NCBI GenBank assembly: GCA_037957365.1
Contig: JARHVA010005489.1
Coordinates: 850,001 to 914,000 of the forward strand
DNA from: Torreya grandis
Lineage: Eukaryota > Streptophyta > Pinopsida > Cupressales > Taxaceae
Length of the DNA stretch: 64,000 nucleotides
Direction of reading: 5' to 3'
Shown piece by piece: positions 33,850 to 46,300 of the stretch. How positions within the stretch are numbered: the first letter of the stretch is position 1; each line of letters opens with the position of its first letter. Both the position numbers and the translations under genes were made by a program. The notes beneath the pieces are model-generated. The model had not been told where the DNA came from. It saw nothing but the letters and a program-made list of their open reading frames with translations, and searched no databases.

Positions 33850-34600
33850 ATCACAAATAAAAACATGAAGCCAACTAGGGCCAATCTAAACCCATTTAAC
33901 CTAACTACAATTCTAGGATGTGATTTGGGTCTAAATTAACTAATATTTCCCAATATATTGAGCCAATTAGTCGATTGTTAGAATTAGTGATGCAATTTAA
34001 ATGAAATTGACCCCCATGAACCAATTTTACCTACACCATATGTAATTTAGGGGTCAATTAACCCCAATATCATAACAAAATAAAATAAAAAAGTCTACTA
34101 ATTTAATCATGAAGGAAATTGGGACCAATTCGGTCTTCTTAAACCTAAGTACAAGAGCAAGACATGATCTGGGGATAAACTAGGTTTAATTATATTATGA
34201 ATTTATCTAATTAGTTAATTGGTGAAATGAAGGATGTGATTTAGTAGAAAAGGAGACATGCCAAACAAATTATGGGTCAATTAATTGTATAGGATGAAAC
34301 ATATAGTTTAATCGACCATAATTTTATTAAAAGTATAAATTTGAAGGTGATTGGGGCTGATCTCAACCCCTTGAACCTAACCACAAGTCTACAATGTGAT
34401 TGAAATGGATAAATTATCTCTTGTTTCTAGACATATTTATCCAATTAGTCCATTGATACAATGATTGTTAAAAGTTAGATTAAAATTAATGTGGCCCTAA
34501 TTTTGTCTATATAAACATAATTTGGGGGTCAATTGACCACAATATCATAAAAAAAAGTTTAGTAGATAGTCTGCCAATTCAATATATTATCACATAGGCA
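33850..34600. repeat. Degenerate 108/216-bp satellite, block 4
   Basis: The counterpart of block 3 in the second 2,631-bp copy, with the same phrases in the same order at an offset of 2,631. Confidence 0.75.
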
Positions 34601-35750
34601 TAATGTATAACACATACACAATATAATGCATACACATTATTATCTTGATTGAAAACAAGCCATTTTCCAATGTTTATATTTTAAGCTTATTTCTTGAATT
34701 CTGACCCCACAAACATTCTTTTCTTCATTCTACATTTTCCATGGTGAATAAAAGAGGAATCAAATTATTCTCTAGGTCCCCCACTATCAAAAGGAACCAA
34801 TTTTTTATTTGAGCCCTCATCATCAAAATGAATCAAATTATTCTTTGTCTAATCATTGGTGATGAATCTTGTTAAAGGAAGAGGAAGAAGTTAAAACACA
34901 AAATACCTAATAAATTAAATAATTGAGACAAAAAAGGTATGAACTCAGTCCTTTATCTTCATACAATGTACAAACAATATCCTTAATGTGTCAAATATCA
35001 TCTAAAATGATGAAATTGAGAATAATGAATTGAATCATGATGATGAATATTTACCTAGAAGTAAAAATTATGTTGCAAGTTCACATTCAAAGTATATATT
35101 TTTTGTTTTATTGATGATTAATTTCTTCATGATGATTTATCATTATCATTGAAAACTATTTCAGGTAAACAAATAATGATGAAGATAACAATGAAGAAAA
35201 TGTCGTCACATAGCTAAACAACCCAACTAACAATGAAGAAACTAGTAGTAAACGTAACAATTTTGAAATGTCATCTCAACAAATTCCACCATTAAAAACA
35301 TCCGGAAGGATTATCCATAGAATAATAAAGCACTTAATTAGCATTGATGAAAACATTTTGAAACCAATGCATAACAAAATGTCTGATCACCATTTAATAT
35401 GACTAGATGAAAAAAATTGGGAAATCTTATTTGATAAATTAGATTTTGATAGTGAAAATTTCAAATGTTTGTTTCATTGATGAAATTGATTAAGATGAGA
35501 CTTATAATGTTCACCCTATGAATAAAAACATTTAACTTGGATAATAAAAATAATAAAATTGTTCAAAATATACATGACACATATCATATTGTAAGCATGA
35601 AATCATGCAACATAAATTCTAATGCTGCCCAACATATAATTACAACTTGTGTAATAAGTGGTCAAATAGGTAAAAACTGATAGATTTCAGTAACCAGTTG
35701 AGAACTAGACAATAAATATAAAAAATTAGAGAAAGTAATTGGAAAATGCC

Positions 35751-36029
35751 AAAGACTCAATGATTCCAATACCACTGAGCTTCAGGCATTCTCTAGTAGA
35801 CTTCTGTGAAATTATAAGGCTATATCCTATGATTCCAAAAATTTAATTTCATAATTTTGGAAAGATAATACAAGAGTTTCACCCAATACAAGAGATGTAG
35901 TGAAAATAAGAGTTAGTTCTCATAACCATGAACCACATCTGAAAAATTTCTTGGATATGACCCAAACATAATTGTACTATAAGATTTTGTATAAATACCA
36001 TAAATTTATATTAGTCAAAGATATTTGAA
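35751..36029. other. Spacer between duplication and copia element
   Basis: About 280 bases of AT-rich DNA with no recognisable feature, directly left of the copia 3' LTR. Confidence 0.4.
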
Positions 36030-36199
36030 TATGAAGAGCACAAAATTCTTTGATGTTTTATTGATGAATAATGTAGCTGAATATATACAAAACAAAACCA
36101 ATTATAACAATCATAACTATCTGGTAACTACCAACCATAAAACAAAACTAAAAAATAAAATATAACTAAAAAATGTAATAATTATAATATATGCTACCA
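36030..36199 (-). repeat. Copia 3' LTR (about 170 bp)
   Basis: Shares with the 5' LTR the segment AAGAGCACAAAAT..TTCGATGTTTTATT..ATGAA and A/T-rich runs ending GCTA(C/A)CA on the plus strand. On the minus strand it starts TGGTAGC right after the polypurine tract. It is about 50 bases longer than its partner because of A-rich insertions. Confidence 0.75.
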
Positions 36200-36249
36200 T
36201 TCCTCCCTTTATTACATTGTTTTTACAAATGTACCCTAAAAAAAAATCA

Positions 36250-36800
36250 AATTTCACCTTGCCAAGTGACTTCGTGAGTATATCTAGCATCTATGAATCT
36301 ATTGGGTAGTACTGGAGCTGAATGTGGTGGTTCAAGACATTTTATAAAATTTAATTGAACTAGACCTTAATGTGTTTGGTTCTTTCATGAAATATTGGAT
36401 TCTTGAAAAGATTCAACACACCCTAATTTTTATAAAAAAAGACTAGTGTCTGATCTTTAGGAATGTGTATGTTATATAGAATGTCATGTGTCTAAATTGA
36501 TTCCAAAAAAATATTCATGCAGAATGACATTATGCCTCTATGGATGAGAGAGAAACAAAATATTACTTCTTACTAATCCAATAAATTGGTCAAAATCTGA
36601 GATATAAGATATATACTAAATTTGATGTATCCGACATAGTTCAAGTCTATGTAACTATCAAAGAAGAAATGTGAGTTCTTCTTATATTCCATACCATAAT
36701 CTATTATACCTTAGACATATCTTAAAATGTTATTTTATTCAACCTAATAACACTTCTTTGGCTCCTGTATGAATCTTGAAAGATAGATAAAAACAAAGCA
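36250..36800 (-). pseudogene. Copia RNase H, broken
   Basis: The minus strand shows a DSYIDLNYVGYIKFSIYL-like opening (about 36,600-36,660), then NPIFHERTKHIK near 36,370-36,410, and finally DILTKSLGKVKF near 36,250-36,285, which matches the family's closing DxLTKPLxRxKF. Stops and several frame changes are present. This is the last enzyme domain before the polypurine tract. Confidence 0.8.
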
Positions 36801-36849
36801 TATATATGGTCTCTATTATGTCAAGTAATTGAGACTCCCAACAAGTTAC

Positions 36850-37740
36850 CTATAACAAGTTTCATCTACTTGAGGTGAATCCTAAAATTGGGATAGTTGA
36901 AAAAATTATCCATTAAAATTGGTAATGGTTTACACTCTGTTATATCATTTTTATCAAGTAGTGTCTTGGCATATTTCATCTATGAGATAAAAAAGTGATT
37001 ATTTTTTTGCCATATCTCCAAGCCAAGACAATAATGAAGTAGACCCAAGTCTATCATGTCAAAGTATTTATTCAATTTATTCTTTACTTCTTAAAAAAGA
37101 TGATTTTAACTCCCTATGATCAAAACATCATCCAAATATAAAACAAGAATGCCAATCTATGTGCCTACCTTCTTGATATACAAATTTGAATATGAGGGGA
37201 TATGAATGAGTCTATGCTTCAATATATTATCATATATTGTAATGTACCATGCCCTTGCTGATTAATTAAGTCTTTAAAGTGACTTAATTATATGACATAC
37301 CTTTTTTGGATGTTGATCTTCACTAAAGCTTTCTTGTTGGGTCGTGTACACTTCTTTGAGATCACTATCTAGGAATCACTTTTAATGTCCATCTACTAAA
37401 TCTTCCATCACTTCTTTGCTACAAGTGCACAAAAGAATTTTATGGCATTGATCTTATAAGTTGGTGATAAGGTCTCACAACCCTTTGCTATAAGTTATGA
37501 TTTACACTTGTTGATGAATCCATCTACCTTGTATTTTGTTTTGAAAATCCAGTTAAAACCAATGGATTTATTAACTATAGGTAGATGAACAATTTCCCAC
37601 ATCTCATTTTTGATGAATGATTCATATTTAACATCTATGGATTTTTTCAGCTTAGGTTGACATAAACCCTCTTGAACTATCTCTAGTTTGGTGCTATCAA
37701 TTACTGAACTCATCAATGTGAGACTAACTTCATATCTCAC
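36850..37740 (-). pseudogene. Copia reverse transcriptase, broken
   Basis: An open stretch at 37,495-37,740 gives QPKLKKSIDVKYESFIKN, then MWEIVHLPIVNKSIGFNWIF and KTKYKVDGFINKCKS. This is the copia polymerase entry (W..AM..E..SL..N.TW.LV.LP.....IG.KWVFK.K...DG.I.R.KA). The catalytic YLDDV box is intact at 37,124-37,138 in another frame, followed by CLGLEI-like residues. At least two frameshifts separate the start from the active site, so no enzyme can be made. Confidence 0.88.
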
Positions 37741-37899
37741 CTATCTTCTTTTCTAAACTCTTAATGAAGTATCTAAAATAGATTTTAGGTGTGAGTCTAT
37801 ATTGGTGCCTTCTACCCATTTTAGATATCAATGCTACTACTAATTTGATGAATAATTGTCTTCCAAATTTTTAAGGTCATCCAATAATTCTCCTTACAT

Positions 37900-38700
37900 C
37901 TCACATTATTTGTGACAAGATTCTTCATGTTCATCATCTAACTATGAGAATAGTCTATGAGAGGTGCTATGTTCTGACTCCTATGACAATGAGTCAAATG
38001 ATGACTTATCATAAACCAGGTCTCAAATTTCATAAATATTTTGTTTCTTAAGATCCATGAGATGTTATGCTTTCTAATTGGAGTATTATACCCTAATAGA
38101 ATGCATTGAAGTGTCTTCAGTTTGATCTTATTCCATTTCTTAGCTAGGACATGCATATATAATATACAACCAAATACTGTTCGATGGATATCAAAGGATT
38201 ATGACCACTACATACCTCTTATGTTGTCTTGTCTTGCAAGATATTTATAGTTACCCTATTGAAAAGATATAAGATTATCTTAACTACTTCTAACCAGAAT
38301 GGTGCCTCTAAATTCATAGTGGAAAGAATGAAATGAGCCATATCCATGACTAAACAATTGCATCATTCTACAATTCCATTCTATTAGGGTGTATAGGGAG
38401 AATTCAAGTGTTGTTTTATATTGTCTTTCTTCAAGAATGCCAACAAATCCTTTGATGTGAATTACCTTTTGACTTAAGTAGAGGAGACAAAGAGGCCTCC
38501 CTAATTAGGTGACAACAACTTTATAGAAGACCTTAAAATTAGTAAAGGCTTCACTCTTCTTCTTGATAAATAACACTCATTTGTTCTGAGAGAAATAATC
38601 AATAATCAGTTAGAAGTACTTTAATTCTTGAAAAGAAGTAGATAGGTATCCGCATAGATTAGAATGCACCACATCGAGATGATTCTTTGCATGTGAGGAA
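37900..38700 (-). pseudogene. Copia integrase, broken
   Basis: The minus strand encodes HLDVVHSNLCGYLS near 38,640-38,680, then LIIDYFSQNK and FIKKKSEAFTNFK down to about 38,540, the start of the copia integrase core. The first catalytic Asp of the usual HxDxxGP box is replaced by Asn. The C-terminal part at 37,938-38,156 reads MHVLAKKWNKIKLK, then CILLGYNT, matching VHxxxxKRxKLDxKSxxCxFLGY. Several stops lie between. Confidence 0.85.
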
Positions 38701-38951
38701 CTCAACTCAAACAGAACCCTATGTTATTTGACAACAAGTCATCTAAGGCATATAGGAAAAAAATGGGACAAATGAGGATATACATGTACCATGACATTAG
38801 ATCTATATTGGTACAAGGAACTAACATAAAAGTGTACATATCAATAATGCTATAGAGAAGTAGATTCTTCCATATAGGCAGAGAGAGAAACTGCATTAAA
38901 TGAAACTAAATATAAGGATAATAATTAATCCTTCAAAAATTCTCTAGTAAT

Positions 38952-38976
38952 TACCTTACCTTACCTTACCTTACCA
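38952..38976. repeat. (TTACC)n pentanucleotide run inside the copia element
   Basis: Five adjacent TTACC units between the protease and integrase regions, evidently expanded after the element lost function. Confidence 0.9.
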
Positions 38977-39109
38977 TGAGAGGAGATAGGATTTGGTTCC
39001 ATTCTTGATAGAGAACTCCACCTTAACCTTATGATTCAAGAGGTGAATTATAAAAAAGATTTTTATTATCAATTCAGGGACAAATAGTAAAGTTTTCAGT
39101 GTATATGTT

Positions 39110-39280
39110 ATCATCCTAAGAGAATGGTGATAGTTCCAATTCCTTATAGAACGTACTCTTTATCATCTATGATGCAAACTTTATCTATAGTGGTTTGATT
39201 CATCAATGAATCAAAGAGATCCCTGCATCCTATCATATTCTTGTTGGTTCTTAAGTCAATCAACCAAACATTACTCATTG
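39110..39280 (-). pseudogene. Copia aspartic protease, active site altered
   Basis: One minus-strand frame reads WLIDLRTNKNMIGCRDLFDS, then LMNQTTIDKVCIIDDKEYVL and a stop, and continues GIGTITI. The family's form is WLxDSGASxHMxxxxxxFxS ... VxxxDxxxxxxxGxGxI. The catalytic Asp is present, but the Ser-Gly that complete the DSG triad are replaced by Leu-Arg, so the enzyme would be inactive even without the stop. Confidence 0.75.
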
Positions 39281-39479
39281 GTGACGAGGTTTGGGAGACA
39301 AGAACTAAGTGATCATATGGGTTTCAATCTGCTTTTACTGAAACGTCCTCTTTAGGTGAGTCATCTTGTTCTACTTGGTGTTCTACCACTACATGTCTTA
39401 TTTTCTTCTATAGTTGAGGATGTCTTTTTGATTTATGTGAATCATCCCCACTATATGTGCCCTATTGATTGGATGTGCC

Positions 39480-40228
39480 TTGTGTTAAGTTATTATACCA
39501 AAAACAATCAGTGTCATGCATAATGGTGTGATAAATATGACACCATCATATTACCTTATTTGATTTATATTGTTGTTTTGACTAATTTGGTGCTCCTTTT
39601 AGGAAATTTAAACCATGTTTCTTGAAAATTAGGGCTTTATCTTAAAACTCATCTTGCAGGAGCTGGATGAATTCTTCTTATTAAATCAAACTCACCATTT
39701 CTTTGAGAGACACTACTTGAATTTTAATATTCAGTGTCATGATGAATGTGTGAAATTAAGAGGGGAGAGATCTCAATGTGATCAGAACCAATAACTTATT
39801 CTTGATTATTTCTCCAAGTGTAATTAGTTCTTTTCAAATTTCTACCACTTGGCATAATAATTGCTCATCTTTATCACCATATTTCATACTAAGAGTATGA
39901 ATCTTGGGATGGAGATGGAGGTCTTAGTTTTTTTTCCCTTTCAAATAGTATAAGAAATGTCCCAAACTTATTTTTAGGTTGACATCTCATCCCAAATATG
40001 AGGTTGAAACTTATTGATGATACTAAGTGTTATCAACATTAGTGATTTGGCATTAAATTTTTCATATTTTGTTTTCTCATCAGCTCTATTAGGATGGGTC
40101 ACTGTACTAGTTAGGATGCCCCATAACTCTTTGAATTGAAAAATCATTTGTATCTTCATCTTACACGTGGTAAAATTTTTCCCTTTGAGAAGTTGGGAAT
40201 CAAACAAGAGTAATTTGTATGTAGACAT
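39480..40228 (-). pseudogene. Copia gag with zinc-knuckle remnant
   Basis: From ATG 40,228 the frame is open for 84 codons to 39,974. It contains LLKGKNFTTCKMKIQMIF, a KELWGI box, and DEKTKYEKFNAKSLMLITLS. This matches the opening of copia gag (FxGxNxxxWKxxMxxxL...LW..V ... A.AxIxLxLxD). Further down, WCHIYHTIMHDTDC near 39,490-39,550 keeps the last Cys and a His of a CCHC knuckle. The rest is broken. Confidence 0.82.
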
Positions 40229-41133
40229 TATCTTTAATTATTTATAAAATATTTCACAAAGATAACAAAACATTATTTTATTGATCTAGAATTTTTGTAT
40301 GTATAAATGTAAGAATACCTTTTTAAAGGACAAGAAGTGGGAAACAAGTGGGATTGGTATGATTGTGTAGTTAGATGTGGAAGTTTGTGTGGGCATTTCT
40401 CTTTATGTTCAACATCTGCATTGTAGCCTTCATCGAGCTTTGTGAAAATTTTATTTGCTTGACACTTCACATCAAATAAAAAATATTCAAGTAGGCCTTT
40501 AAAAAATAATTTATATAGTTGAATATTACCAATGTTATGGAGTGCATCTTATAGAACAAAATAAAATCCATTGAAATTCATCCAAATATTTCAAAAACCA
40601 GGTTTCAAACTATCATGTATTGATGTTACCTTCTAATTTTCTTTCTTGGTAAGAGAAGCATTCATTAAAATATTTCCTATCTATTGTATTGCTCTCCTAA
40701 TTGTTGTTGCCCTCAGTTTTACCATCTTAATGGTAGTCAACTGCTTCATAGGTCCTCTTCCTCATTCAAACAATGTAGATGCACTTTTATCATTATTCAA
40801 GATAGCATCAACCTTGTAGAATGTTTTTCAAAACACTAATTTCCATGCAATATCACTGAACTAGTTACAAAAGAGTTACTAAAATGCTAACATAATGTTT
40901 TGATCTTCATCTTTATTGACTCTTTACCTTCACACTTGCTAAATGCCTCTAATATAATTATATTCATGGCTAGTAGGGTACAATGGGCCAAGAATACCTA
41001 GACAACATCTCTCTTGAGACCAAAAATGATTTCTCCTTAGTCTATGGCTACTCTTATAGTTGATCATTTTGTAAATATCATTAAGTCTATGATCTAATCT
41101 TTCACTTTGTTGCACACATCCAAGGAACTGATT

Positions 41134-41145
41134 GCACTAATATCA
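41134..41145 (-). other. Copia primer binding site
   Basis: TGATATTAGTGC on the minus strand matches 9 of 12 bases of TGGTATCAGAGC. Two of the three differences are transitions. It directly follows the 5' LTR. Confidence 0.6.
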
Positions 41146-41264
41146 TATCAAGAGCACAAAATGCTTCGATGTTTTATTCATGAAGAATGAAAGTGAATAT
41201 ATAAAAAAACAAAATTGGTTATAAAAATGTAACTATAATATAATAATTAGAAGTTACGCTAACA
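41146..41264 (-). repeat. Copia 5' LTR (about 120 bp)
   Basis: On the minus strand it begins TGTTAGCGTAAC and ends GTGCTCTTGATA next to the primer binding site. It aligns with 36,030-36,199. Confidence 0.75.
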
Positions 41265-41910
41265 TAAAATGGATAAACCATTTTATGTAAAAAAAAATTA
41301 CAAAAGATCCACTTATTGTTGTAGGTAACATGTTGAGTTTTCAATGCATTATGATTTTTTTAACCATATACATTTTAATTACACACTAACAATATTTTTC
41401 AAGAGTGTGCCATATAAGTTCTACCAAAATCAGCTAGGGAATCTATTCTAATCATGTTTTTTTTTTGAAAGAGTACATTGACAGTTTTATTTTAACAAAA
41501 TATGTTTGAATGGAAGTTGTAGCATTTGTGGTGAATTTTCAAAATTAAAAAAAATTATCCATGAGGAAACTATATAGGAATTATTTTTTTTGAATAAATA
41601 CAAATTTATGACTTATCAAGTAAAATATGGAGAAACATCTAAAAGGTCTGAGATTTTTACACAACACATACTTGCTTCAAAATTTATGTTCAAATTTAAG
41701 GAGGAAATTATTTATGAGTATAAAAGGCACACACATAGGGATAGTTAGTTGGATGAACATTTTAGGCTAATATGAACATATTCCCACATGGTTATATTAT
41801 TTTAGTAATCAACTTTGTTGATAATTACACATTCAAACCACAAATAAATGTTTAGCATAATATAACAACTCAATACATGTTTCCATATTTATGCATATAC
41901 CATTAATACA
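41265..41910. other. AT-rich stretch, nothing recognised
   Basis: No repeat partner, frame or motif was seen. It may be the 5' part of the relic to its right. Confidence 0.35.
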
Positions 41911-41914
41911 TGCA

Positions 41915-43010
41915 CCTGATAGTATAGATCCAGATATAAAAATAGTAATGGAGTATAATTTATATGTCAATGATGATCTATCACATTGTGAAGATTACAC
42001 GAAAGTTTGTTTTAATATTCTATATGGATAGTTAACTGAGAGGAACATTGATTTTAATCAACATTACACTGGGTCAAACAATTACACATCATAATTCATA
42101 AATGAACAAATGTTTTAATAGTAAACTAGGATGCACATTACAACTACCATAAAACATATTTGGAGTTTAATTGAGGCTATCAATGAAAAATAGAACACGA
42201 TGATGTTGAATCATGTGTAAAAAGAGCCATTGCAATAGAGGAGTTGAATTTTTAAGATATTTTTATTTTGAAATATGTAACAACTATTATTAAATTGTGT
42301 GATGAGAATATGAGCTATGGTGATCAAGCACATTATATTATTCATAGATATTTTTGGTTGATGGAGGAAGAACACTTGGAAAAGTATGAAGGTTGTATGA
42401 TTATAACAAGATCAATTGAGCTCCACTAATTTGAATCCCAAATGCATGTTCTTGGACTATTCATACTACAGATTTGGCATGTTTTTAATTTTCTTTCATT
42501 AAATCTATTGTAATGAGTGTGATTCAAAAGTGTGGGTGGATTAATGGAATTAAAGACCTCTAATTCTAGTTGACACATCTCAAGATATATCAACAATACA
42601 ACTTATAGATCTGACATTGTCACATGACCTTGACAATCTATCTGATGCAGTGAAACTAGTTAAAATATTAATCATTATGTACTATTTATTCTCATTATCT
42701 ATCTTGATAGTGCCACTAAAAGGGAATAAATTACTATCTATTAGCATTATCTATTTTTATGCAATGCATGTTTTTTTCAATTATTGCTAATGAGGATAGT
42801 GAAGATGGAATAGATTACTACTTATGTGAGTGTGTAAATGAAAATAAGAAAAAGATTTTCCTAGTCATGGTGAGAACATTGAATATCCCACTAGGTCTAC
42901 AGTTGTCACTAGAACATGGCTTCAATGATATCATACCAAAAATATAAGATGTATGGTTGTTTGAATACTTCAAAACACATGAAAATACTACATTTTTCAA
43001 ATATGGTTCT
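41915..43010 (+). pseudogene. Unidentified coding relic in three frames
   Basis: Three plus-strand segments read like protein. From 41,927: DPDIKIVMEYNLYVNDDLSH, then CEDYTKVCFNILYG. From 42,193: EHDDVESCVKRAIAIEELNF. From 42,759: NEDSEDGIDYYLCECVNE. They lie in different frames, so several shifts have occurred. The HD..CVKRA and DDLSHC..Y phrases recall conserved acidic, Cys and His positions of a nuclease or transposase-like protein, but I cannot name a family. It is probably an old DNA transposon or captured gene. Boundaries are approximate. Confidence 0.35.
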
Positions 43011-43324
43011 TGAAACAAATATTCAATTTGTCAAATATCATGGGAGTCAATTAAATAGGAATCTATGGAAAGTTCATAATTCATAACATGAATCAATTAT
43101 TTCTAGTATCAAGATTAGATTAGATTCTAGTGGTTCATTGGATTAAAATTCCAACGTATTTTGACTTGTCAAATGTAGATATATTTACTTTTACCAAATT
43201 TTATTGATTTTTTAGGTAGTAAAAATAAATTTCATTTATAATTAATTACTAATTTCTTTTTTAGGTTAATGATGATAAATAATATTTCATATTCATATCA
43301 TTGTCATTGTTAGTAAATAATTTC

Positions 43325-46300
43325 ATATTCTTGAAGTTAAGATAAACTTAATATAAGTACTCAACTAGTATACAAAGGGTAGTCCTCAGGGCAAAATGGG
43401 TTGTGGGTCTTTTGAACGGGCATGACAAGAGGCCAAGAACCTAGTATTGGATGTTATCTACCACATAATATGTGTTATTAATGTTGTTTTTGATCCATAA
43501 AGCACCAAAGGTGGCGCTCTCCAACTACCACTTCAAGTTTAACAACATTTGTTGTCAATGTTTCCCCACTCCTAAAACATAGTGAAAACTTGACTTCATG
43601 TGGGTTTAGAGTTAGAGGTCATGGGAACACATGTTATTTAATTTTTAATATGTCCTTAAAGTTATTTATCCATATTTTGTGGTTTTGAAGTCATATATTA
43701 TATTTTGAGGTCACGAACTTATCCCTTCACTCTAAAATGTTGCATTTTAAGACCCATTACTATAAGTTGTACAAGGGATTTATATTGGATTTTACATTAA
43801 TTTTAACTAAGATTAAATTATATGGATTTTAAATTCATATGAGGGTTATTTTAGTTCCTGTAAATGACTTATGGTTTTTATTTTAAGCACCCTTGAAGGC
43901 AAGCTAAAAAGCTGTATTTTTTATATATTAAGAAGGGCATTCTTTAGGTCAAAATGGGTGGTAGGTATCTCAACTGGGCATGATTAGTGGTCAATAACAT
44001 GGTATTTGATGTTATAATACACCTTAAATGGTTTATTAGTTCCATTTTTTCCCATAAAGTACTAGAGTTATATTTTTGTAACTTTTACTTTAACTTTGAC
44101 AACATTTATTATCAGTGTTTCCACACTTCTAAACAATTGTGAAAATACACATTTGCATGGGTTAATAGGTTGATATCATTGGATCAAATGTAATTTACCT
44201 ATCTATTTTTGTTTAATATTATGTACTTGTACTTATAGGTCTTAGATTTGGAAATGCCGATTAGATTACAAGAGCTTGTCTCTTCATAATAAAAATGTCA
44301 CATTTAAAGATTTGTTACTACAACTTGTTCCATAAATTAGAATTTAGGGTTACATAAACATGAAATATATTTAAATTAAAGGTATTTTACACCCATTTAA
44401 GTTTTATTTCTATTAGTGATAATGACTTATGATTTTCATTTTTTGCATGCATGAAGTTAAGTTATAAATATGCATTTTTATTATATTGGGAAGGGCATTT
44501 TTGAGGCCAAAATGGGTTGTTTGTCTCTGATATAGGCATGATAAAAGACCAATAACCTGGTATTGTATGTTATCTACCACCCAAAATGTGTTTTCAACAT
44601 GAATTTTGATCCATAAAGCACTGGAGGTGGATTTCTTCAACTACCACTTCAACTTTAACAACATTTATTGTTAGTGTTTTTATGCTTCTGAATGGTTGTG
44701 AAAACACCAATTCATGTCAATTTAGAGGTTTATGTCATGGGATAATATGTGATTTTTATTTTTATATGTGTTAAAATTCATCAAATTTCAGCTTGGGGTC
44801 CCAGAGGTAGAAATGTTAGTTAGAGGATAAGAACTTGTCTCTTCACTACAAAACATTACATTCCACGACCTATTACTAAATATTTTACCATGAATTGGTA
44901 TATAGGTTTCCATCAATGTGATTCTAGGTAAAATTATATTTAATCACCACATACTTGATATTTTAATTTTTTTCCTAATGATTTATGGTTTCTATTTTAT
45001 GCATGCCTAAAATTAGGCTAAAACCTACATTTTTATTGTACTGGGAAGGGAATTATTGAGTTCAAAATGGGTGGTGGGTATCTCAACCAACCATGATCAA
45101 AGGATAATAACCTATTAATTTAATTTATATCCAACCTTGGACATGTCGGTAGTGCTAATTTTGATCCATAACGTAGCAGAGGTGAATTTCCCAAATTGTC
45201 ACTTCAACTTTGACAATATTTGTTATTAGTGTTTTAATGCTTCTGAACAGTAGTAAAAATAAACATATAGGTGTATTTCTATGTGGAGGTCATGGGAGAA
45301 CATTTAATTTTAATTTTATATCTATTTAAATTATTTTAGTTTCACATGGAGGTCCCTGAGGTAGAAATGTCATATGGAGGATAAGAACTTTTCTCTTCAC
45401 TATAAAAATAATACATTTTAGGACCTGTTATGTTATGTTTTACCATAGATTGATATTAAAGGTTTAATAAATGTGATCTAGGGTGAAATTATAGGAATTT
45501 TACATGCATTTTAATGTTATTTTATTTCATTGTATAAATTTATAGTTTTATTTTACACAGTCCTAAAGTTAGGCTAAAAATTACTTTTTTCTTGTATTGG
45601 GAAGGGCATTCTTGAGGCCAAAACGGGTGGTATGTCTCTCATACGAGATTTATAAATTATAATAAACTGGTGTTATATGTTATTCATCACCCTATAAATT
45701 TTTTTAGTCCCATTTCTAAGCCACAAATCACTAGAGGTGTAATTCTATAACTACCATTTCAACTTTGACAACATTTGTTATCAGTGTTTCCACACTCTTA
45801 AACATTAGTGAGAACACACATCTAAGTGGGTTTAGAGATCAAAATCATGGGATAACATGTATTTTTACTCTATATAAACATTAAAATTTATTTAATTGAA
45901 CATATAGGTTCTAAAGGGAAAAATATTATCAGGAGGATAGAAACTTATCTTTTCACTATAAAATGTTACATTTTAGGACCCATTACTGTAACTTATGCTA
46001 TACATTATTATTCAAGGATACATATAAATGATATATTATGTATTTATATGTCTTATAAATACATTTTTGGGTTGTTTAAATTTTTTCTAGTGACTTATGG
46101 TTTCCTTTTTATACATGCCTAAAGTTAGGATAAATAACAACATTTTTCTTGTATTGGGAAGGGTATTCTTGAGGCTAGAATGGGAGGTGGGTCTCTTGAC
46201 CAGGTGTGATCAAAGGCTAATATCTTATTATTATACACTATAATTTAGACTATATATGTTTTAATCACTAATTTATATCCATGAACCATCCAAGGTGGAG

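Larger units (their letters stand above)
30492..35750. repeat. Tandem segmental duplication, 2,631-bp unit, two copies
   Basis: Copy 1 is 30,492-33,122 and copy 2 is 33,123 to about 35,750. GATCTTAAAAATG starts each copy (30,492 and 33,123), and GATAGATTTCA near the end recurs at 33,048 and 35,679. Both anchors are offset by exactly 2,631, so insertions and deletions balance. Identity is over 90% by eye, higher than in the neighbouring 2.26-kb duplication, so this one is probably younger. Each unit includes a satellite block (31,215-31,960; 33,850-34,600) and a short coding-like stretch. The unit ends lie in ordinary sequence without transposon termini. Confidence 0.93.
36030..41264 (-). mobile_element. 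Nearly complete Ty1-copia retrotransposon with short LTRs
   Basis: A 5.2-kb minus-strand element: 5' LTR (41,146-41,264), primer binding site (41,134-41,145), gag from ATG 40,228, protease near 39,250, integrase about 38,700-37,900, reverse transcriptase about 37,740-36,900, RNase H about 36,800-36,250, polypurine tract AAAGGGAGGAA (about 36,200-36,210) and 3' LTR (36,030-36,199). All domains are in copia order without large loss, but stops and shifts are frequent. The unequal LTRs and the lack of a visible 5-bp target duplication suggest an old insertion, and the outer ends are uncertain by a few bases. Confidence 0.88.
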
